A stretch of DNA of 64,000 nucleotides from Aureispira sp050633105 (lineage in GTDB: Bacteria > Bacteroidota > Bacteroidia > Chitinophagales > Saprospiraceae). Positions 1-8,329 of the stretch are shown piece by piece; position 1 is the stretch's first letter, and every line of letters starts with the position of its first letter. A program made the translations under genes and the position numbers. Below the pieces are notes generated by a model. The model searched no databases and had not been told where the DNA came from. It saw only the letters and a program-made list of their open reading frames with translations. The stretch is taken from assembly GCA_050633105.1 (NCBI GenBank), contig JBOEFW010000042.1, forward strand, positions 1 through 64,000, written 5' to 3'.

Positions 1-69
1 AGCTCCTTCCTATACCCTTCCAAAACCGTGGCAGGTATTAAAGCTTTTGGTGATTGCATTCTTAATTAA
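1..69 (+). CDS. C-terminal end of an unidentified protein (partial)
   Basis: Frame 1 is open from the first base and gives 22 residues ending at a TAA at 67-69. The tail reads KTVAGIKAFGDCILN. I do not recognise the family. The stop codon lies inside the left arm of the perfect hairpin at 64-112, which would fit a gene end followed by a terminator-like structure. The rest of the gene is outside the window, so this could also be a chance open frame. Confidence 0.35.
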   Translation, partial: SSFLYPSKTVAGIKAFGDCILN

Positions 70-112
70 TTTCTGTTACAGTGTACTTAATACACTGTAA
101 CAGAAATTAATT
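64..112. repeat. perfect 22-bp inverted repeat with 5-base loop
   Basis: Bases 64-85 and 91-112 are exact reverse complements around the loop CTTAA. The core is TTCTGTTACAGTGTA. A related half-copy, TTCTGTTACACGGTACTTAAT, lies in direct orientation at 236-256. The structure could be a bidirectional terminator for the partial gene at 1-69 and bioA, or the remains of a small mobile element. It has no clear T tract. Confidence 0.7.
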
Positions 113-386
113 GTGTTTTCTATAGCGTATTTTTAATGTTTTTGTAGGTAGAGAAAAACCTTATAGCCTTAGCTAAAACGGCGATTATCTAACAATTAAA
201 AGTGTAAAATGACGCGTTTTAAAATTGACAAAAACTTCTGTTACACGGTACTTAATTCTAGACACCTCCTCTCCTTTATTCTCTCAAAAAGCAATACAAT
301 CAAGAAAATCTCTAAAAATAAATTTCAGAAAACATTGACGTAGTAAAATAAAACATCAAAAAAGCATTTCACTTTACAAAACAACA

Positions 387-1709
387 CTACTCAAAACAAT
401 TATCCAACTCTAATACGCCACGCATAACCATCCCTAAGACCGCTAAATCTCCTTGGCTACTGCAAAATGGCGGCATAATGTAAATCAACTTCCTAAATGG
501 ACGAATCCACGCCCCATTCGCGACAAAAAAGGCCTGTGCTTCTGCTACTTTGATATTAGTAGTGGTTTCCAGCACGCCAATTGCACCCAGAATACGCACA
601 TCGTGCACTCTAGGATGTTCTAATACAGGTAATAACTCTTCTTTTAATTGCTGTTCTATCTGCTGTAAGCGCTCTTGCCAAGGGGAACCCAATAACAATC
701 GAATGCTAGCATTGGCTACGGCACAAGCCAAAGGATTCGCCATAAATGTAGGGCCATGCATCAAGACACCTGCTTCTCCTTGTCCAATGGTTTGGGCAAT
801 AGAATTGGTACACAAGGTAGCAGCTAAGGTTAGGTAACCTCCTGTAATGGCCTTGCCCACACACATAATATCAGGTTGAATGTTGGCATGTTCTACCGCA
901 AACAATTTCCCTGTTCTACCAAATCCTGTTGCAATTTCATCAGCGATTAACAATAAGTCATGGGCTTCACAAAGTGCTTTGATAGCGACCAAATAAGCAG
1001 GCGAATAAATGCGCATGCCTCCCGCGCCTTGTACAATAGGTTCTAAAATAAAAGCAGCGGCCTCCTTTGCATGGGCTTCAAAAAACAACTCTAGCGCTTG
1101 CTGCTCTTCTACACTCAAAGGGCGATCAAAGCCTTGTGTTGGCGCCTCCATGAAATAATGTTCTGGCAAAAAACCACGAAACAATTGGTGCATTCCAGAG
1201 ACAGGGTCACAAACAGACATTGCGCCTGCGGTATCTCCATGATAGCCTTTGGCTAAGGTTAAAAATTTAGACCGTTGTGGCTGTTTTCTAGCCTGTTGGT
1301 ATTGCAGTGCCATTTTCATCGCTACCTCTACCGCAATAGAGCCACTATCACACAAAAACACTCGATCTAGTGTACTTGGAGTACACTCTACTAGTAACTT
1401 ACCTAAGGTAATTGCTGGTTGATGTGTCAACCCTCCAAACATGACGTGTGCCATCGCTGTTAATTGTTCTTGTATTGCGGCATTAAGTACAGGGTGATTA
1501 TAACCATGAATGGCAGCCCACCAACTAGACATTCCATCCATCAATTGGCGGCCATCACTCAAATACAGTTGTGTCCCTTCGGCTCGCTCTACAGGATAAA
1601 CAGGCAAAGGATCTGTTAGAGAGGTATAAGGATGCCAAAGATGGTCGCGATCAAACGCTAAATCAGTGGAGGTAATAGGAGTATTAGTTGTTATAGAGAG
1701 CGTATCCAT
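387..1709 (-). CDS. bioA: adenosylmethionine-8-amino-7-oxononanoate aminotransferase
   Basis: This PLP enzyme of biotin synthesis converts 7-keto-8-aminopelargonate to 7,8-diaminopelargonate with S-adenosylmethionine as amino donor. The 440-residue product has the class III aminotransferase layout: the BioA-type motif MDGMSSWWAAIHGYNHP, a CDSGS cofactor-phosphate region, ADEIATGFGRTG around the PLP aspartate, and the Schiff-base lysine in GKAITGGY. The length is normal for BioA. No other biotin gene is adjacent; bioB is 46 kb away in this window, so the pathway is dispersed. Its upstream region is shared with the divergent desaturase gene. The assignment is firm. Confidence 0.93.
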   Translation of the reverse strand: MDTLSITTNTPITSTDLAFDRDHLWHPYTSLTDPLPVYPVERAEGTQLYLSDGRQLMDGMSSWWAAIHGYNHPVLNAAIQEQLTAMAHVMFGGLTHQPAITLGKLLVECTPSTLDRVFLCDSGSIAVEVAMKMALQYQQARKQPQRSKFLTLAKGYHGDTAGAMSVCDPVSGMHQLFRGFLPEHYFMEAPTQGFDRPLSVEEQQALELFFEAHAKEAAAFILEPIVQGAGGMRIYSPAYLVAIKALCEAHDLLLIADEIATGFGRTGKLFAVEHANIQPDIMCVGKAITGGYLTLAATLCTNSIAQTIGQGEAGVLMHGPTFMANPLACAVANASIRLLLGSPWQERLQQIEQQLKEELLPVLEHPRVHDVRILGAIGVLETTTNIKVAEAQAFFVANGAWIRPFRKLIYIMPPFCSSQGDLAVLGMVMRGVLELDNCFE

Positions 1710-1925
1710 TATTATAAGATTATCGTTAACAAACCATTTTTAGCACCTAAAAATAGTGCCTCATTTCTATTAAATGATGCAAAATAGAACTTTTATTGAT
1801 AGCCTCCCTCCTTTTTCCATCAATTGGAAGCCCACTTGTAGGGGAAAAATAGGCTGCAAGCATCAATCTACTATAAGAAATATCGCTTTTACAAAAGTCG
1901 GAAAAAAGGTTCTCCAAAAAAATAG

Positions 1926-1933
1926 TACCTTTG
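1926..1933 (+). promoter_or_regulatory. candidate -7 promoter element for the desaturase gene
   Basis: TACCTTTG matches the Bacteroidota housekeeping -7 element TAnnTTTG. It would start transcription near 1940 and leave a leader of about 68 bases before the ATG at 2008. No convincing -33 TTTG is present at the usual spacing. The position also argues against a separate gene at 1774-2004. Confidence 0.45.
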
Positions 1934-2007
1934 CCGCTGAAACAGCACTGTTGCGACAGTTCGGAGCCATTAAAATGCCCATTCAACCATCCATTTCAAA
2001 ATAGATT

Positions 2008-3078
2008 ATGAGAGATTTTCCAGTCATTACGGACCCCGTTCATACCCCCAAAGAACAGAGTAAATTCAATCAATATTTTCTCCAAAAGATTAGAGATGAG
2101 CGCGATCTACCTTTTATTCATCTAATGATTAAGCTCAGTGTTATCATTTTACCTTCTGCTGCTTTATTATATAGTCCTTTGTTACAAGGCAACTGGTGGT
2201 GGGCTTGGGCCTTATTCCACTTAATTTTGGTCATTGGCGTATTCTTGGGCCCTTATACACTGATGTTGCACAATACCAGCCATCGTCCTTTCTTTAAAAA
2301 AGCACAAGATCGTTGGAATAAATATATTCCTTGGGTACTCGGCCCTTTCTTAGGCCAATCGCCTGACTTATACTTCATTCACCACATGGGAATGCACCAT
2401 AATGAAGGAAATATGCCCGACGACAAAAGTTCAACGATGCCTTTTCAGCGGGATAGTTTTTTAGATTTTTTGCATTACTATTTCCGTTTCTTATTTATTG
2501 GGGTGTTAGAATTGATGCAATATTTCTTTGGAAAGAAACGCAGTGCGATGGGAACACGAGCTGTTCGTTTGGAGATGACTTATTTGTTGTTTTTAGGCTT
2601 AGTCGCTTATTTTGTTAATACTGGTGCTACTTTCGCTGTCTTTATTCTTCCTCTGATTATCATTCGTTTTGCGATGATGTCGGGCAATTGGGGACAACAT
2701 GCTTTTGTGGACGCGGAGCGCCCTGATAATGATTACACCAGTAGTATTACGTGTATCAATAGTGGTTATAACAAGCAGTGTTTTAACGATGGTTATCATA
2801 TTGGACACCATTTGGTCCCTAATATGCACTGGACAGATATGCCTGGAGAAGTACAACAAAACTTACAGAAATATGCGGATAATAAAGCGCTGATTTTTGA
2901 AGGGTTGGATTTCCAATTAGTTTGGGTATTACTGATGTTTAAGCGTTATGATGTATTGGCAAAACACTTGATCAATATCAATGGAACTACCTTTGCTTCT
3001 GATGAAGAAGCCATTGCTATTATGAAGCAGCGTACAAAGCGTTTTTCTAAAAAATCATTAGCCTCTTTTGCTTCATAA
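2008..3078 (+). CDS. membrane fatty acid desaturase family protein
   Basis: This is probably a membrane di-iron desaturase or hydroxylase acting on fatty acyl chains or a related lipid. All three histidine boxes are visible in the 356-residue product: HNTSH (88-92), HHMGMHH (125-131) and HIGHH (264-268). Hydrophobic stretches before box 1 and between boxes 2 and 3 fit the usual four membrane spans. The substrate and regiospecificity cannot be read from sequence; carotenoid or sterol hydroxylases share the fold. The gene stands alone with its own candidate promoter and a strong terminator at 3108-3148. Confidence 0.82.
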   Translation: MRDFPVITDPVHTPKEQSKFNQYFLQKIRDERDLPFIHLMIKLSVIILPSAALLYSPLLQGNWWWAWALFHLILVIGVFLGPYTLMLHNTSHRPFFKKAQDRWNKYIPWVLGPFLGQSPDLYFIHHMGMHHNEGNMPDDKSSTMPFQRDSFLDFLHYYFRFLFIGVLELMQYFFGKKRSAMGTRAVRLEMTYLLFLGLVAYFVNTGATFAVFILPLIIIRFAMMSGNWGQHAFVDAERPDNDYTSSITCINSGYNKQCFNDGYHIGHHLVPNMHWTDMPGEVQQNLQKYADNKALIFEGLDFQLVWVLLMFKRYDVLAKHLININGTTFASDEEAIAIMKQRTKRFSKKSLASFAS

Positions 3079-3107
3079 ATTGTCTAAGAGCAAATTTACT
3101 TTTTACA

Positions 3108-3148
3108 AACAGGAGTCATCCCTTAAGTTGGAGTGACTCCTGTTTTTT
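3108..3148 (+). terminator. intrinsic terminator after the desaturase gene
   Basis: AACAGGAGTCA (3108-3118) pairs with TGACTCCTGTT (3134-3144) and is followed by a run of T. It sits 30 bases after the desaturase stop codon. Confidence 0.85.
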
Positions 3149-3452
3149 ATGGTGGGCTAGTTTTTTTAGTAGCGAACACTCTCCTGTCCCTTTAAAATAC
3201 TGATAATCAGAAATATAAATTTACACTTGGCTTTAGTCGTCTTACCTTTTTTGTATTGCCCCAAAAAAGTAAGCAAAAAAAATGCTAGGGCATCTCTTGT
3301 TTGTTTGTTATACAAGATTCATCTAGAAAGATCAAGCGCTCTTATCTCTCCATCTAATAAAAAACCTTTGACTATTTATTGCTAAAGTTCAATAAGGCGC
3401 TTATCTTAGGATAATATTTAGATTTCCTTTCCAACCAAAACCAAGTTAAACT
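3149..3452. other. gene-free stretch before the tandem paralogue array
   Basis: No coding region, RNA gene or clear promoter is visible in these 304 bases. They contain a short stretch around 3258-3285 (TTGCCCCAAAAAAGTAAGC) that resembles fragments often found between bacterial genes. That resemblance is from memory and its meaning is unknown. Confidence 0.4.
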
Positions 3453-4052
3453 ATGAAAAGATTAATGCAAACTCCTTCTCTTTTAATTTTTCTATTTGCT
3501 AGTATATTCGTCCTATCGAGTTTTTCTTCTGTCCCAGTCGCAGAGGTTCGTGATGACAATCCGCCAGTAGAAACAACAAAAGAGAGTCGCCGTACATCTC
3601 GTCTTAACAAACGCTACAATCGCCTTAGCAAACGTTTTGATGAAACAAACAACACTAAACAACGCTATCGTCTACAGAAAAAAATTCGTGCTGTAGAGCG
3701 CCAACAAGATTCTGGCCCTACTCCAATTTGGGGTATCATTGGACTAGTATTGGGTGTCTTATCTTTCATTCTATTTGTTGCGGCCTTAACCACTTGGGCT
3801 AGAGCTGCAGCTGTTGGGGTATCCACAGGAACTGCGCCTGCTACAGGTGGCGGGTTAGCCCTTGCAGTTGGTGGTTTAATTACTGCTATTGGAGGTGTTG
3901 TCATTTCTATTCTTTCTTTGATATTCAATGCAAAAGATCCTGACAAGTACATCCTTAAAGGCTTTGGCATTGCAGGGATTATTGTTGGTAGTATATTTAC
4001 GGTTATATTAGCCATTACGTTGCTTATTTTCATTGCAGCTTCTACCATCTAA
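3453..4052 (+). CDS. DUF4190-like small membrane protein, array copy 1
   Basis: First of six tandem paralogues. The 199-residue product has a hydrophobic N-terminal signal segment ending in SSFSSVPV, a strongly basic segment with NKRYNRLSKRF followed by LQKKIRAVERQQ (about residues 50-90), then a hydrophobic region with three to four membrane spans. The last part, GFGIAGIIVGSIF, resembles the DUF4190 tail motif. Copy 1 carries an extra Gly/Ala/Thr-rich loop before its third hydrophobic segment. The function is unknown. A lipobox cysteine is absent, so the N-terminus is a signal peptide or a first membrane anchor. It has its own terminator at 4084-4122. Confidence 0.72.
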   Translation: MKRLMQTPSLLIFLFASIFVLSSFSSVPVAEVRDDNPPVETTKESRRTSRLNKRYNRLSKRFDETNNTKQRYRLQKKIRAVERQQDSGPTPIWGIIGLVLGVLSFILFVAALTTWARAAAVGVSTGTAPATGGGLALAVGGLITAIGGVVISILSLIFNAKDPDKYILKGFGIAGIIVGSIFTVILAITLLIFIAASTI

Positions 4053-4083
4053 TCAATTACTTTTATTAGTGATACTGATTATA

Positions 4084-4122
4084 AAAACTTTAGCAGCGTG
4101 ATGACGCTACTAAAGTTTTTTT
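4084..4122 (+). terminator. intrinsic terminator after array copy 1
   Basis: AAACTTTAG-C-AGCG pairs with CGCT-A-CTAAAGTTT with one internal mismatch, followed by TTTTTTT. It overlaps the ATG at 4123, which supports starting copy 2 further downstream. Confidence 0.8.
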
Positions 4123-4164
4123 ATGCCTTTAAACCATCTATTAATGACCATTAATATCCTTAAA

Positions 4165-4749
4165 ATGAAAACCACACTTCCCTTGCATTTCTCCTTCTTG
4201 TATTTAGGTTCTCTTTTGATCCTGTTTCTTACCTTTTGTAGTTTTTCTTCTATTTCTGTTAATCAGCAACAAACACCTATTGAAAAAAAGAAACCATCTA
4301 TAGCAGAACAAAAAAGACAAGCACGCCTTCAAAAACGTTACCAGCGTTTGCACTATCGTTTTGAAACCACTCAAAACAGTAAACAACGGCTGCGTCTACA
4401 GAAAAAAATTCGTACAATAGAACGCCAACAAGACCGCGAAGGAACAGCTATCTGGGGCATATTTGGAATGGTTATAGGAATTTTGGCTTTCCTCATCTTT
4501 CCTTTATTAGGTTATATTATAATCCGCCAATCGGGTGCGATTCTTCTAGGAACGTTAAGTTTTTTAGGTTTTTTCTTAATTGCATTGACAGGGTTACTTA
4601 TTTCGATCATTTCTCTTTCTATGCACAAAAAAGATCCAGCATCTTATACCAAAAAAGGGTTTAGCATTGCAGGGATCATTATAGGGAGTATTGCCCTAGC
4701 CGTTTTACTGTTTTTCTGTATTATAGCTTTTGCAATCCTTCTTCCTTAA
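4165..4749 (+). CDS. DUF4190-like small membrane protein, array copy 2
   Basis: Second paralogue, 194 residues from the ATG at 4165. An in-frame ATG at 4123 sits against the terminator T tract and is unlikely to be used. The layout matches the other copies: hydrophobic leader ending in CSFSSISV, basic segment with QKRYQRLHYRF and LQKKIRTIERQQ, then membrane spans ending in GFSIAGIIIGSIA. The basic segment is close to copies 1, 3 and 4 even at base level. Function unknown. Confidence 0.7.
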   Translation: MKTTLPLHFSFLYLGSLLILFLTFCSFSSISVNQQQTPIEKKKPSIAEQKRQARLQKRYQRLHYRFETTQNSKQRLRLQKKIRTIERQQDREGTAIWGIFGMVIGILAFLIFPLLGYIIIRQSGAILLGTLSFLGFFLIALTGLLISIISLSMHKKDPASYTKKGFSIAGIIIGSIALAVLLFFCIIAFAILLP

Positions 4750-4796
4750 GAGCAGTAAAATCTATTAGGAGAACAAAAACATACCCCTTCTATTAA

Positions 4797-4836
4797 AACC
4801 CCAAAAAGCAGGAAAGCTTTTTGGGGTTATTCTTTT
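4797..4836 (+). terminator. intrinsic terminator after array copy 2
   Basis: AACCCCAAAAAGC (4797-4809) pairs perfectly with GCTTTTTGGGGTT (4816-4828) around a six-base loop and is followed by a T-rich tail. Confidence 0.85.
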
Positions 4837-4921
4837 AAAGAATTATTGTTGCACACTCCGCCTTTTGCTTTCTGCTTTCGTTTTACATAAGAACAACATT
4901 ATCCAAAACAATTTATCACTT

Positions 4922-5461
4922 ATGCGATCTATTCTTTCTGCCTGTACCTCTTTCTCCCTTCGATTATTAGTTCTATTTTTCATTGGCACCCTTTGTAGCT
5001 TTTCTTCTGTTCCTGTTGTCAAAGAAAAAGCAACTCCTCCACTAGAGAAAAAAAAACAAACACAACGCCAAAAACGTTTAAATAAGCGTTACAGTCGTCT
5101 TCACCATCGCTTTGAAAGCACTAAAAACAGTCGACATCGCTTGCGTCTGCAAAAAAAGATTCGCCAAGTAGAACGCCAACAAGACCAAGCGGGGACACCT
5201 ATCTTGGGCGTACTTGGTTTTGGCTTAGGACTTCTTTCTATTGTTTCTCTTTTTGCAGCAGCATATTTACTCCTCCCTGGTATTTTTATAATTGGAGCGC
5301 TCTTCGCAGTAACAGGGTTAGTTTTCTCTATTCTTTCTTTAGTTTTTCACAAAAAATATCCTGAACGTTATACCTTAAAAGGCTTTGGAATCACTGGTAT
5401 TATTTTATGCAGCCTCCTACTTTTATTCTCCTCAACGCTATCTTTAAGCGCTAATTTTTAA
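4922..5461 (+). CDS. DUF4190-like small membrane protein, array copy 3
   Basis: Third paralogue, 179 residues from the ATG at 4922; a longer TTG start at 4865 would add residues not found in the other copies. It has a hydrophobic leader ending in TLCSFSSVPV, the basic segment NKRYSRLHHRF and LQKKIRQVERQQ, and a membrane region ending in GFGITGIILCSLL. Leader and basic segment are nearly the same as in copy 4, so these two are probably the youngest pair. Function unknown. Confidence 0.7.
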   Translation: MRSILSACTSFSLRLLVLFFIGTLCSFSSVPVVKEKATPPLEKKKQTQRQKRLNKRYSRLHHRFESTKNSRHRLRLQKKIRQVERQQDQAGTPILGVLGFGLGLLSIVSLFAAAYLLLPGIFIIGALFAVTGLVFSILSLVFHKKYPERYTLKGFGITGIILCSLLLLFSSTLSLSANF

Positions 5462-5506
5462 TCTTTATCGAGTTTAATTGCTGATGGATTATTCTCTATA
5501 TTATTT

Positions 5507-5578
5507 CCCCTAAGTCTTATTGAAGTCACCATCTATTGGTAAAGTCTTCGTCAAGGCTTAGGGGGTATTTATTTTTTA
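5507..5578 (+). terminator. intrinsic terminator after array copy 3
   Basis: CCCCTAAGTCTT (5507-5518) pairs with AAGGCTTAGGGG (5553-5564) with one G-T pair, and a T-rich tail follows. The loop is long (about 34 bases) and may fold on itself. Confidence 0.7.
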
Positions 5579-5724
5579 TACATCTTAAACAAGGTAAGAC
5601 CTAGTGTCTTCCTACATAATGCAAACATCAATGTACTTTTTCACCGTAAATTTTGATGGCTGTTCAAGTTGCTCGAAGTTTTATAATCTTAGTTACTAGA
5701 GCAAATATCAAGCAACAGCCGTCC

Positions 5725-5761
5725 GTTAAAACATGTTTTAACTACTTCTAAGTAGTTTTTT
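5725..5761 (+). promoter_or_regulatory. palindrome and terminator-like hairpin before array copy 4
   Basis: GTTAAAACATGTTTTAAC (5725-5742) is a perfect 18-bp palindrome. It abuts AACTACT-TCTA-AGTAGTT followed by a T run (5740-5761), which ends 29 bases before the ATG of copy 4. Further upstream GGCTGTT (about 5659) can pair with AACAGCC (about 5714). The arrangement could be an operator plus attenuator or the end of a small RNA. The rest of the 329-base gap shows nothing else. Confidence 0.4.
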
Positions 5762-5790
5762 CCATTTTATAAAAAAAACTGTTAACAATT

Positions 5791-6348
5791 ATGAACTTAT
5801 CTATCTTCCCAACCAAGATTTTTCAATGGAGCCTTTTACTTTTTTTTATAGGAACCTTGTGTAGTTTTTCTGCTACCCCTACTCCTGCAACAAATAAAAC
5901 GGCTCCTCCAATAGAGAAAAAAGCAACAAACAAGCGACAACAACGCCTCAATAAACGCTACAATCGCCTTCACAAACGTTTTGATACCGCAACAAACAGT
6001 AAACAGCGCTTACATTTACAGAAAAAAATTCGCCAAGTAGAACGCCAACAAGAAGGTAAAAAAGCGCCTATTTTAGGCATTTTTGGAATGGTTCTAGGGA
6101 TTCTTAGTTTCATCCTAGCCATTTGGTGTATTATCGGCATCATTGCCTTTCCACAAACCCTACTTGCACTTTTTATAACAACTTTAACAATCGCTATTAC
6201 TAGTCTTGTGCTTTCCATTCTTTCTATTAAAAAAGACGATGCATCCTTTAGAGGACTTGGCATTGTAGGAATCGTTTTTGCTGGTATTTCTCTGACCTTT
6301 GGAATTATAGTTGGCTTAACTATATCTTTTATTTATTCTCTGAGGTAG
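5791..6348 (+). CDS. DUF4190-like small membrane protein, array copy 4
   Basis: Fourth paralogue, 185 residues. Hydrophobic leader ending in TLCSFSATPTPA, basic segment NKRYNRLHKRF and LQKKIRQVERQQ, then three hydrophobic spans and the GLGIVGIVFAGIS tail. Its last loop has only ILSIKKDDASFRG in place of the longer loops of copies 1-3. It has a structured leader (5725-5761) and a separate terminator. Function unknown. Confidence 0.7.
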   Translation: MNLSIFPTKIFQWSLLLFFIGTLCSFSATPTPATNKTAPPIEKKATNKRQQRLNKRYNRLHKRFDTATNSKQRLHLQKKIRQVERQQEGKKAPILGIFGMVLGILSFILAIWCIIGIIAFPQTLLALFITTLTIAITSLVLSILSIKKDDASFRGLGIVGIVFAGISLTFGIIVGLTISFIYSLR

Positions 6349-6370
6349 TCTATTCTTATCACCTCAACTC

Positions 6371-6413
6371 AACATACAGGCTTTTCAGTGGAAAGTCTGT
6401 ATGTTCTTCTTGT
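6371..6413 (+). terminator. intrinsic terminator after array copy 4
   Basis: AACATACAGGCTTT pairs with AAAGTCTGTATGTT (one G-T pair) around TCAGTGG, followed by a T-rich tail. Confidence 0.8.
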
Positions 6414-6426
6414 TAATCCAAACGCC

Positions 6427-6736
6427 TACAAAAAATTGAAAAGCGTTTAAAGAAAGCGCAGAAAAAAACAACGAACCAAAGGTAGATCTAATTATTTCTT
6501 AGAGTTACTCTCTATGATAGCGAGAATTGTAGGGAGCGTTCTATGGATAAGCTCCGTATTTAGTAGCTTTCTATTGGCATTTTCTGGAATAGGGTTTGGG
6601 CATTTTGCACCTTTCCAAACAGCATAAAGTTCCTCCATCTTCTACTAAGATTGGATTTGCCATTGCAGGGATTATTATTTCTGGAACAGTGCTCTTCTTA
6701 GGAATACTTCTAATCATAGGAGCGGTAGCAGGATAA
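6427..6736 (+). pseudogene. decayed seventh copy of the DUF4190-like array gene
   Basis: Between copies 4 and 5 lie coding fragments of the same family in different frames. Near 6427 a frame reads LQKIEKRLKKAQKKTT, like the basic segment, and stops at a TAG. From an ATG at 6514 a frame reads SSFLLAFSGIGFG and stops at 6625-6627. About one base out of frame, 6593-6736 reads GLGILHLSKQH, then STKIGFAIAGIIISG, and ends in a TAA at 6734. The last part aligns well with GLGLSIVYL and KPGFAIAGIILNG of copy 6. No leader is left. This looks like a gene lost by deletion and frameshift. Confidence 0.75.
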
Positions 6737-6775
6737 GTTCTTATTTTTTCTTTTCCAATAAAAACAGCACCTTTT

Positions 6776-7309
6776 ATGAAAACTACCCCCTTCGCACTCT
6801 TTTTTATTAGTTTACTGTCTATTTTGTTCTGTAGCTTTGCACTTGCACCACCACAAAAACCAAGTACTCCATCTTCTACCCAACAACAACTGCTGTACAA
6901 AAAAAAGCGCCTTCAACAACGCTTTAATAAGGCGACTAAGCCACAACAAAAACTACGTTTAAAGAAACGTTTTCAACTGCTCCAGGGTAAAATCCCATCT
7001 CCACCAAACAGTTCTTTTGAAGCTATTTTCTGTTTTGCAACAGGCACAACTTCCATTGTTTTATTGGTCATAAGTGCTTTAGCAAATAGCATTATAGGTG
7101 GTCCTGTGCTCTTTGGGATTGCTTTTGGTTTAGCCACTCTCTTGGGTTTAGTAGCTCTTATTTTAGGGATCATTTATCATAATAAACGTTTTAAAGATCC
7201 CCAAAATCATCCTCAACCTGCCCTTGCTGTCTTAGGAATGGTCTTTGGTGGCATTACCTTTTTAGTAGGCATTCTTCTTTTATTAACGTTTGTTGTAAAT
7301 TTGTTCTGA
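6776..7309 (+). CDS. DUF4190-like small membrane protein, array copy 5
   Basis: Fifth paralogue, 177 residues, more divergent than copies 1-4. It has a hydrophobic leader ending in CSFALAPP, a shorter basic segment (KKRLQQRFNKATK, then LRLKKRFQLLQGK), and three to four membrane spans ending in LAVLGMVFGGITF. The ERQQ motif of copies 1-4 is missing. The start lies 39 bases after the stop of the decayed copy. Function unknown. Confidence 0.7.
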   Translation: MKTTPFALFFISLLSILFCSFALAPPQKPSTPSSTQQQLLYKKKRLQQRFNKATKPQQKLRLKKRFQLLQGKIPSPPNSSFEAIFCFATGTTSIVLLVISALANSIIGGPVLFGIAFGLATLLGLVALILGIIYHNKRFKDPQNHPQPALAVLGMVFGGITFLVGILLLLTFVVNLF

Positions 7310-7429
7310 CAAAAAAGATAAGCAAATTGATAATATTCTCACTACCCCTCCCCTTGATTATCAACACCTTTCACTTATTGACGACTTACATACAAACACT
7401 TACTATTCATCTACTAAAGCAACAATATT

Positions 7430-7975
7430 ATGAGCTCAGCCATACATCAAAGTTATACGCTGTTACTAATTCTAGCTGTTGCCCTATTCTCATCTAGTTT
7501 TTCCTTGGCTCCTTCTACACTAGCCCCTCCAGAAGCTCAAAAAAGCCAACAACAAACTAAGAAGGGCTGTCAGCGTTTACGAAAACGTTTAAAAAGAACA
7601 AATAATATTCATCAAAAAAAGCGACTCCAAAAACGATTAGAACGTTTGGAAAAACGAGGAACCAGCGTTAAGCCAAGCCCGCTTTTAGGAGTACTGGGCT
7701 TTGGTGCAGGAATATTAGCCCTGCTTGTTTTTATTAGTAGTCTAGGAGTTGGGGCAACAGCACTAAGCGGTACAGGATTGCTATTAGCTAATTTTATGTT
7801 TTGGGGAGGCATTGTACTAGCAGTAATTGGTTTGGGGCTTTCTATTGTCTATTTAGTCTTGCGTCGACAAAATCCTGATTGTTACAGCAAACCTGGCTTT
7901 GCCATCGCAGGGATTATTCTCAATGGATTATTAGTAGGTTTTCTATTATTAGCCTTATTAGGAGGCTCTTTATAA
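7430..7975 (+). CDS. DUF4190-like small membrane protein, array copy 6
   Basis: Sixth and last paralogue, 181 residues. Hydrophobic leader ending in SSFSLAPS, basic segment with CQRLRKRLKRTNN and LQKRLERLEKRG, then membrane spans ending in GFAIAGIILNGLL. It is the closest intact relative of the decayed copy at 6427-6736. The leader of copies 5 and 6 shares the SFxLAP motif, so they form a subgroup. Function unknown. Confidence 0.7.
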   Translation: MSSAIHQSYTLLLILAVALFSSSFSLAPSTLAPPEAQKSQQQTKKGCQRLRKRLKRTNNIHQKKRLQKRLERLEKRGTSVKPSPLLGVLGFGAGILALLVFISSLGVGATALSGTGLLLANFMFWGGIVLAVIGLGLSIVYLVLRRQNPDCYSKPGFAIAGIILNGLLVGFLLLALLGGSL

Positions 7976-8004
7976 GAATTAGTTCTCCTTATGAAATAAG
8001 AGGC

Positions 8005-8037
8005 GTTTTTTTATAAAAAGAGTTTTTATAAAAAAAC
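8005..8037. terminator. AT-only hairpin after array copy 6
   Basis: GTTTTTTTATAAAAA (8005-8019) and TTTTTATAAAAAAAC (8023-8037) are perfect reverse complements around GAG. The stem is nearly all A-T, so terminator strength is doubtful. The following 290 bases up to 8329 show no gene or clear promoter. Confidence 0.5.
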
Positions 8038-8329
8038 ACTGCTCTCAAAGAAAATCCCATCAACCTACAGATTACATAAATCCCTGATTTTCTAACTACT
8101 AAAAAAAAAGAGCAACTAAACTTACTCACTAAATCAATTTCCATTCCATTTTTATCATCCATTTAATACAATATAGCACGGTTCTTGTTTAAGACTTGAC
8201 AATCATAAAAAGGTCATTTTGTAAGTATGATTTTAGGATGTCTAATCCATCCTTTGAAAACTACCTTACTGCTCATATTCTTGACTTTTTCCTGAAATTA
8301 TTATTCATTTTAACCACTATCACGTTACC

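Noticed and set aside
1774..2004. 76-residue open frame between bioA and the desaturase
   Set aside because: It contains the likely desaturase promoter (1926-1933), has an equally long frame on the other strand and no protein-like pattern.
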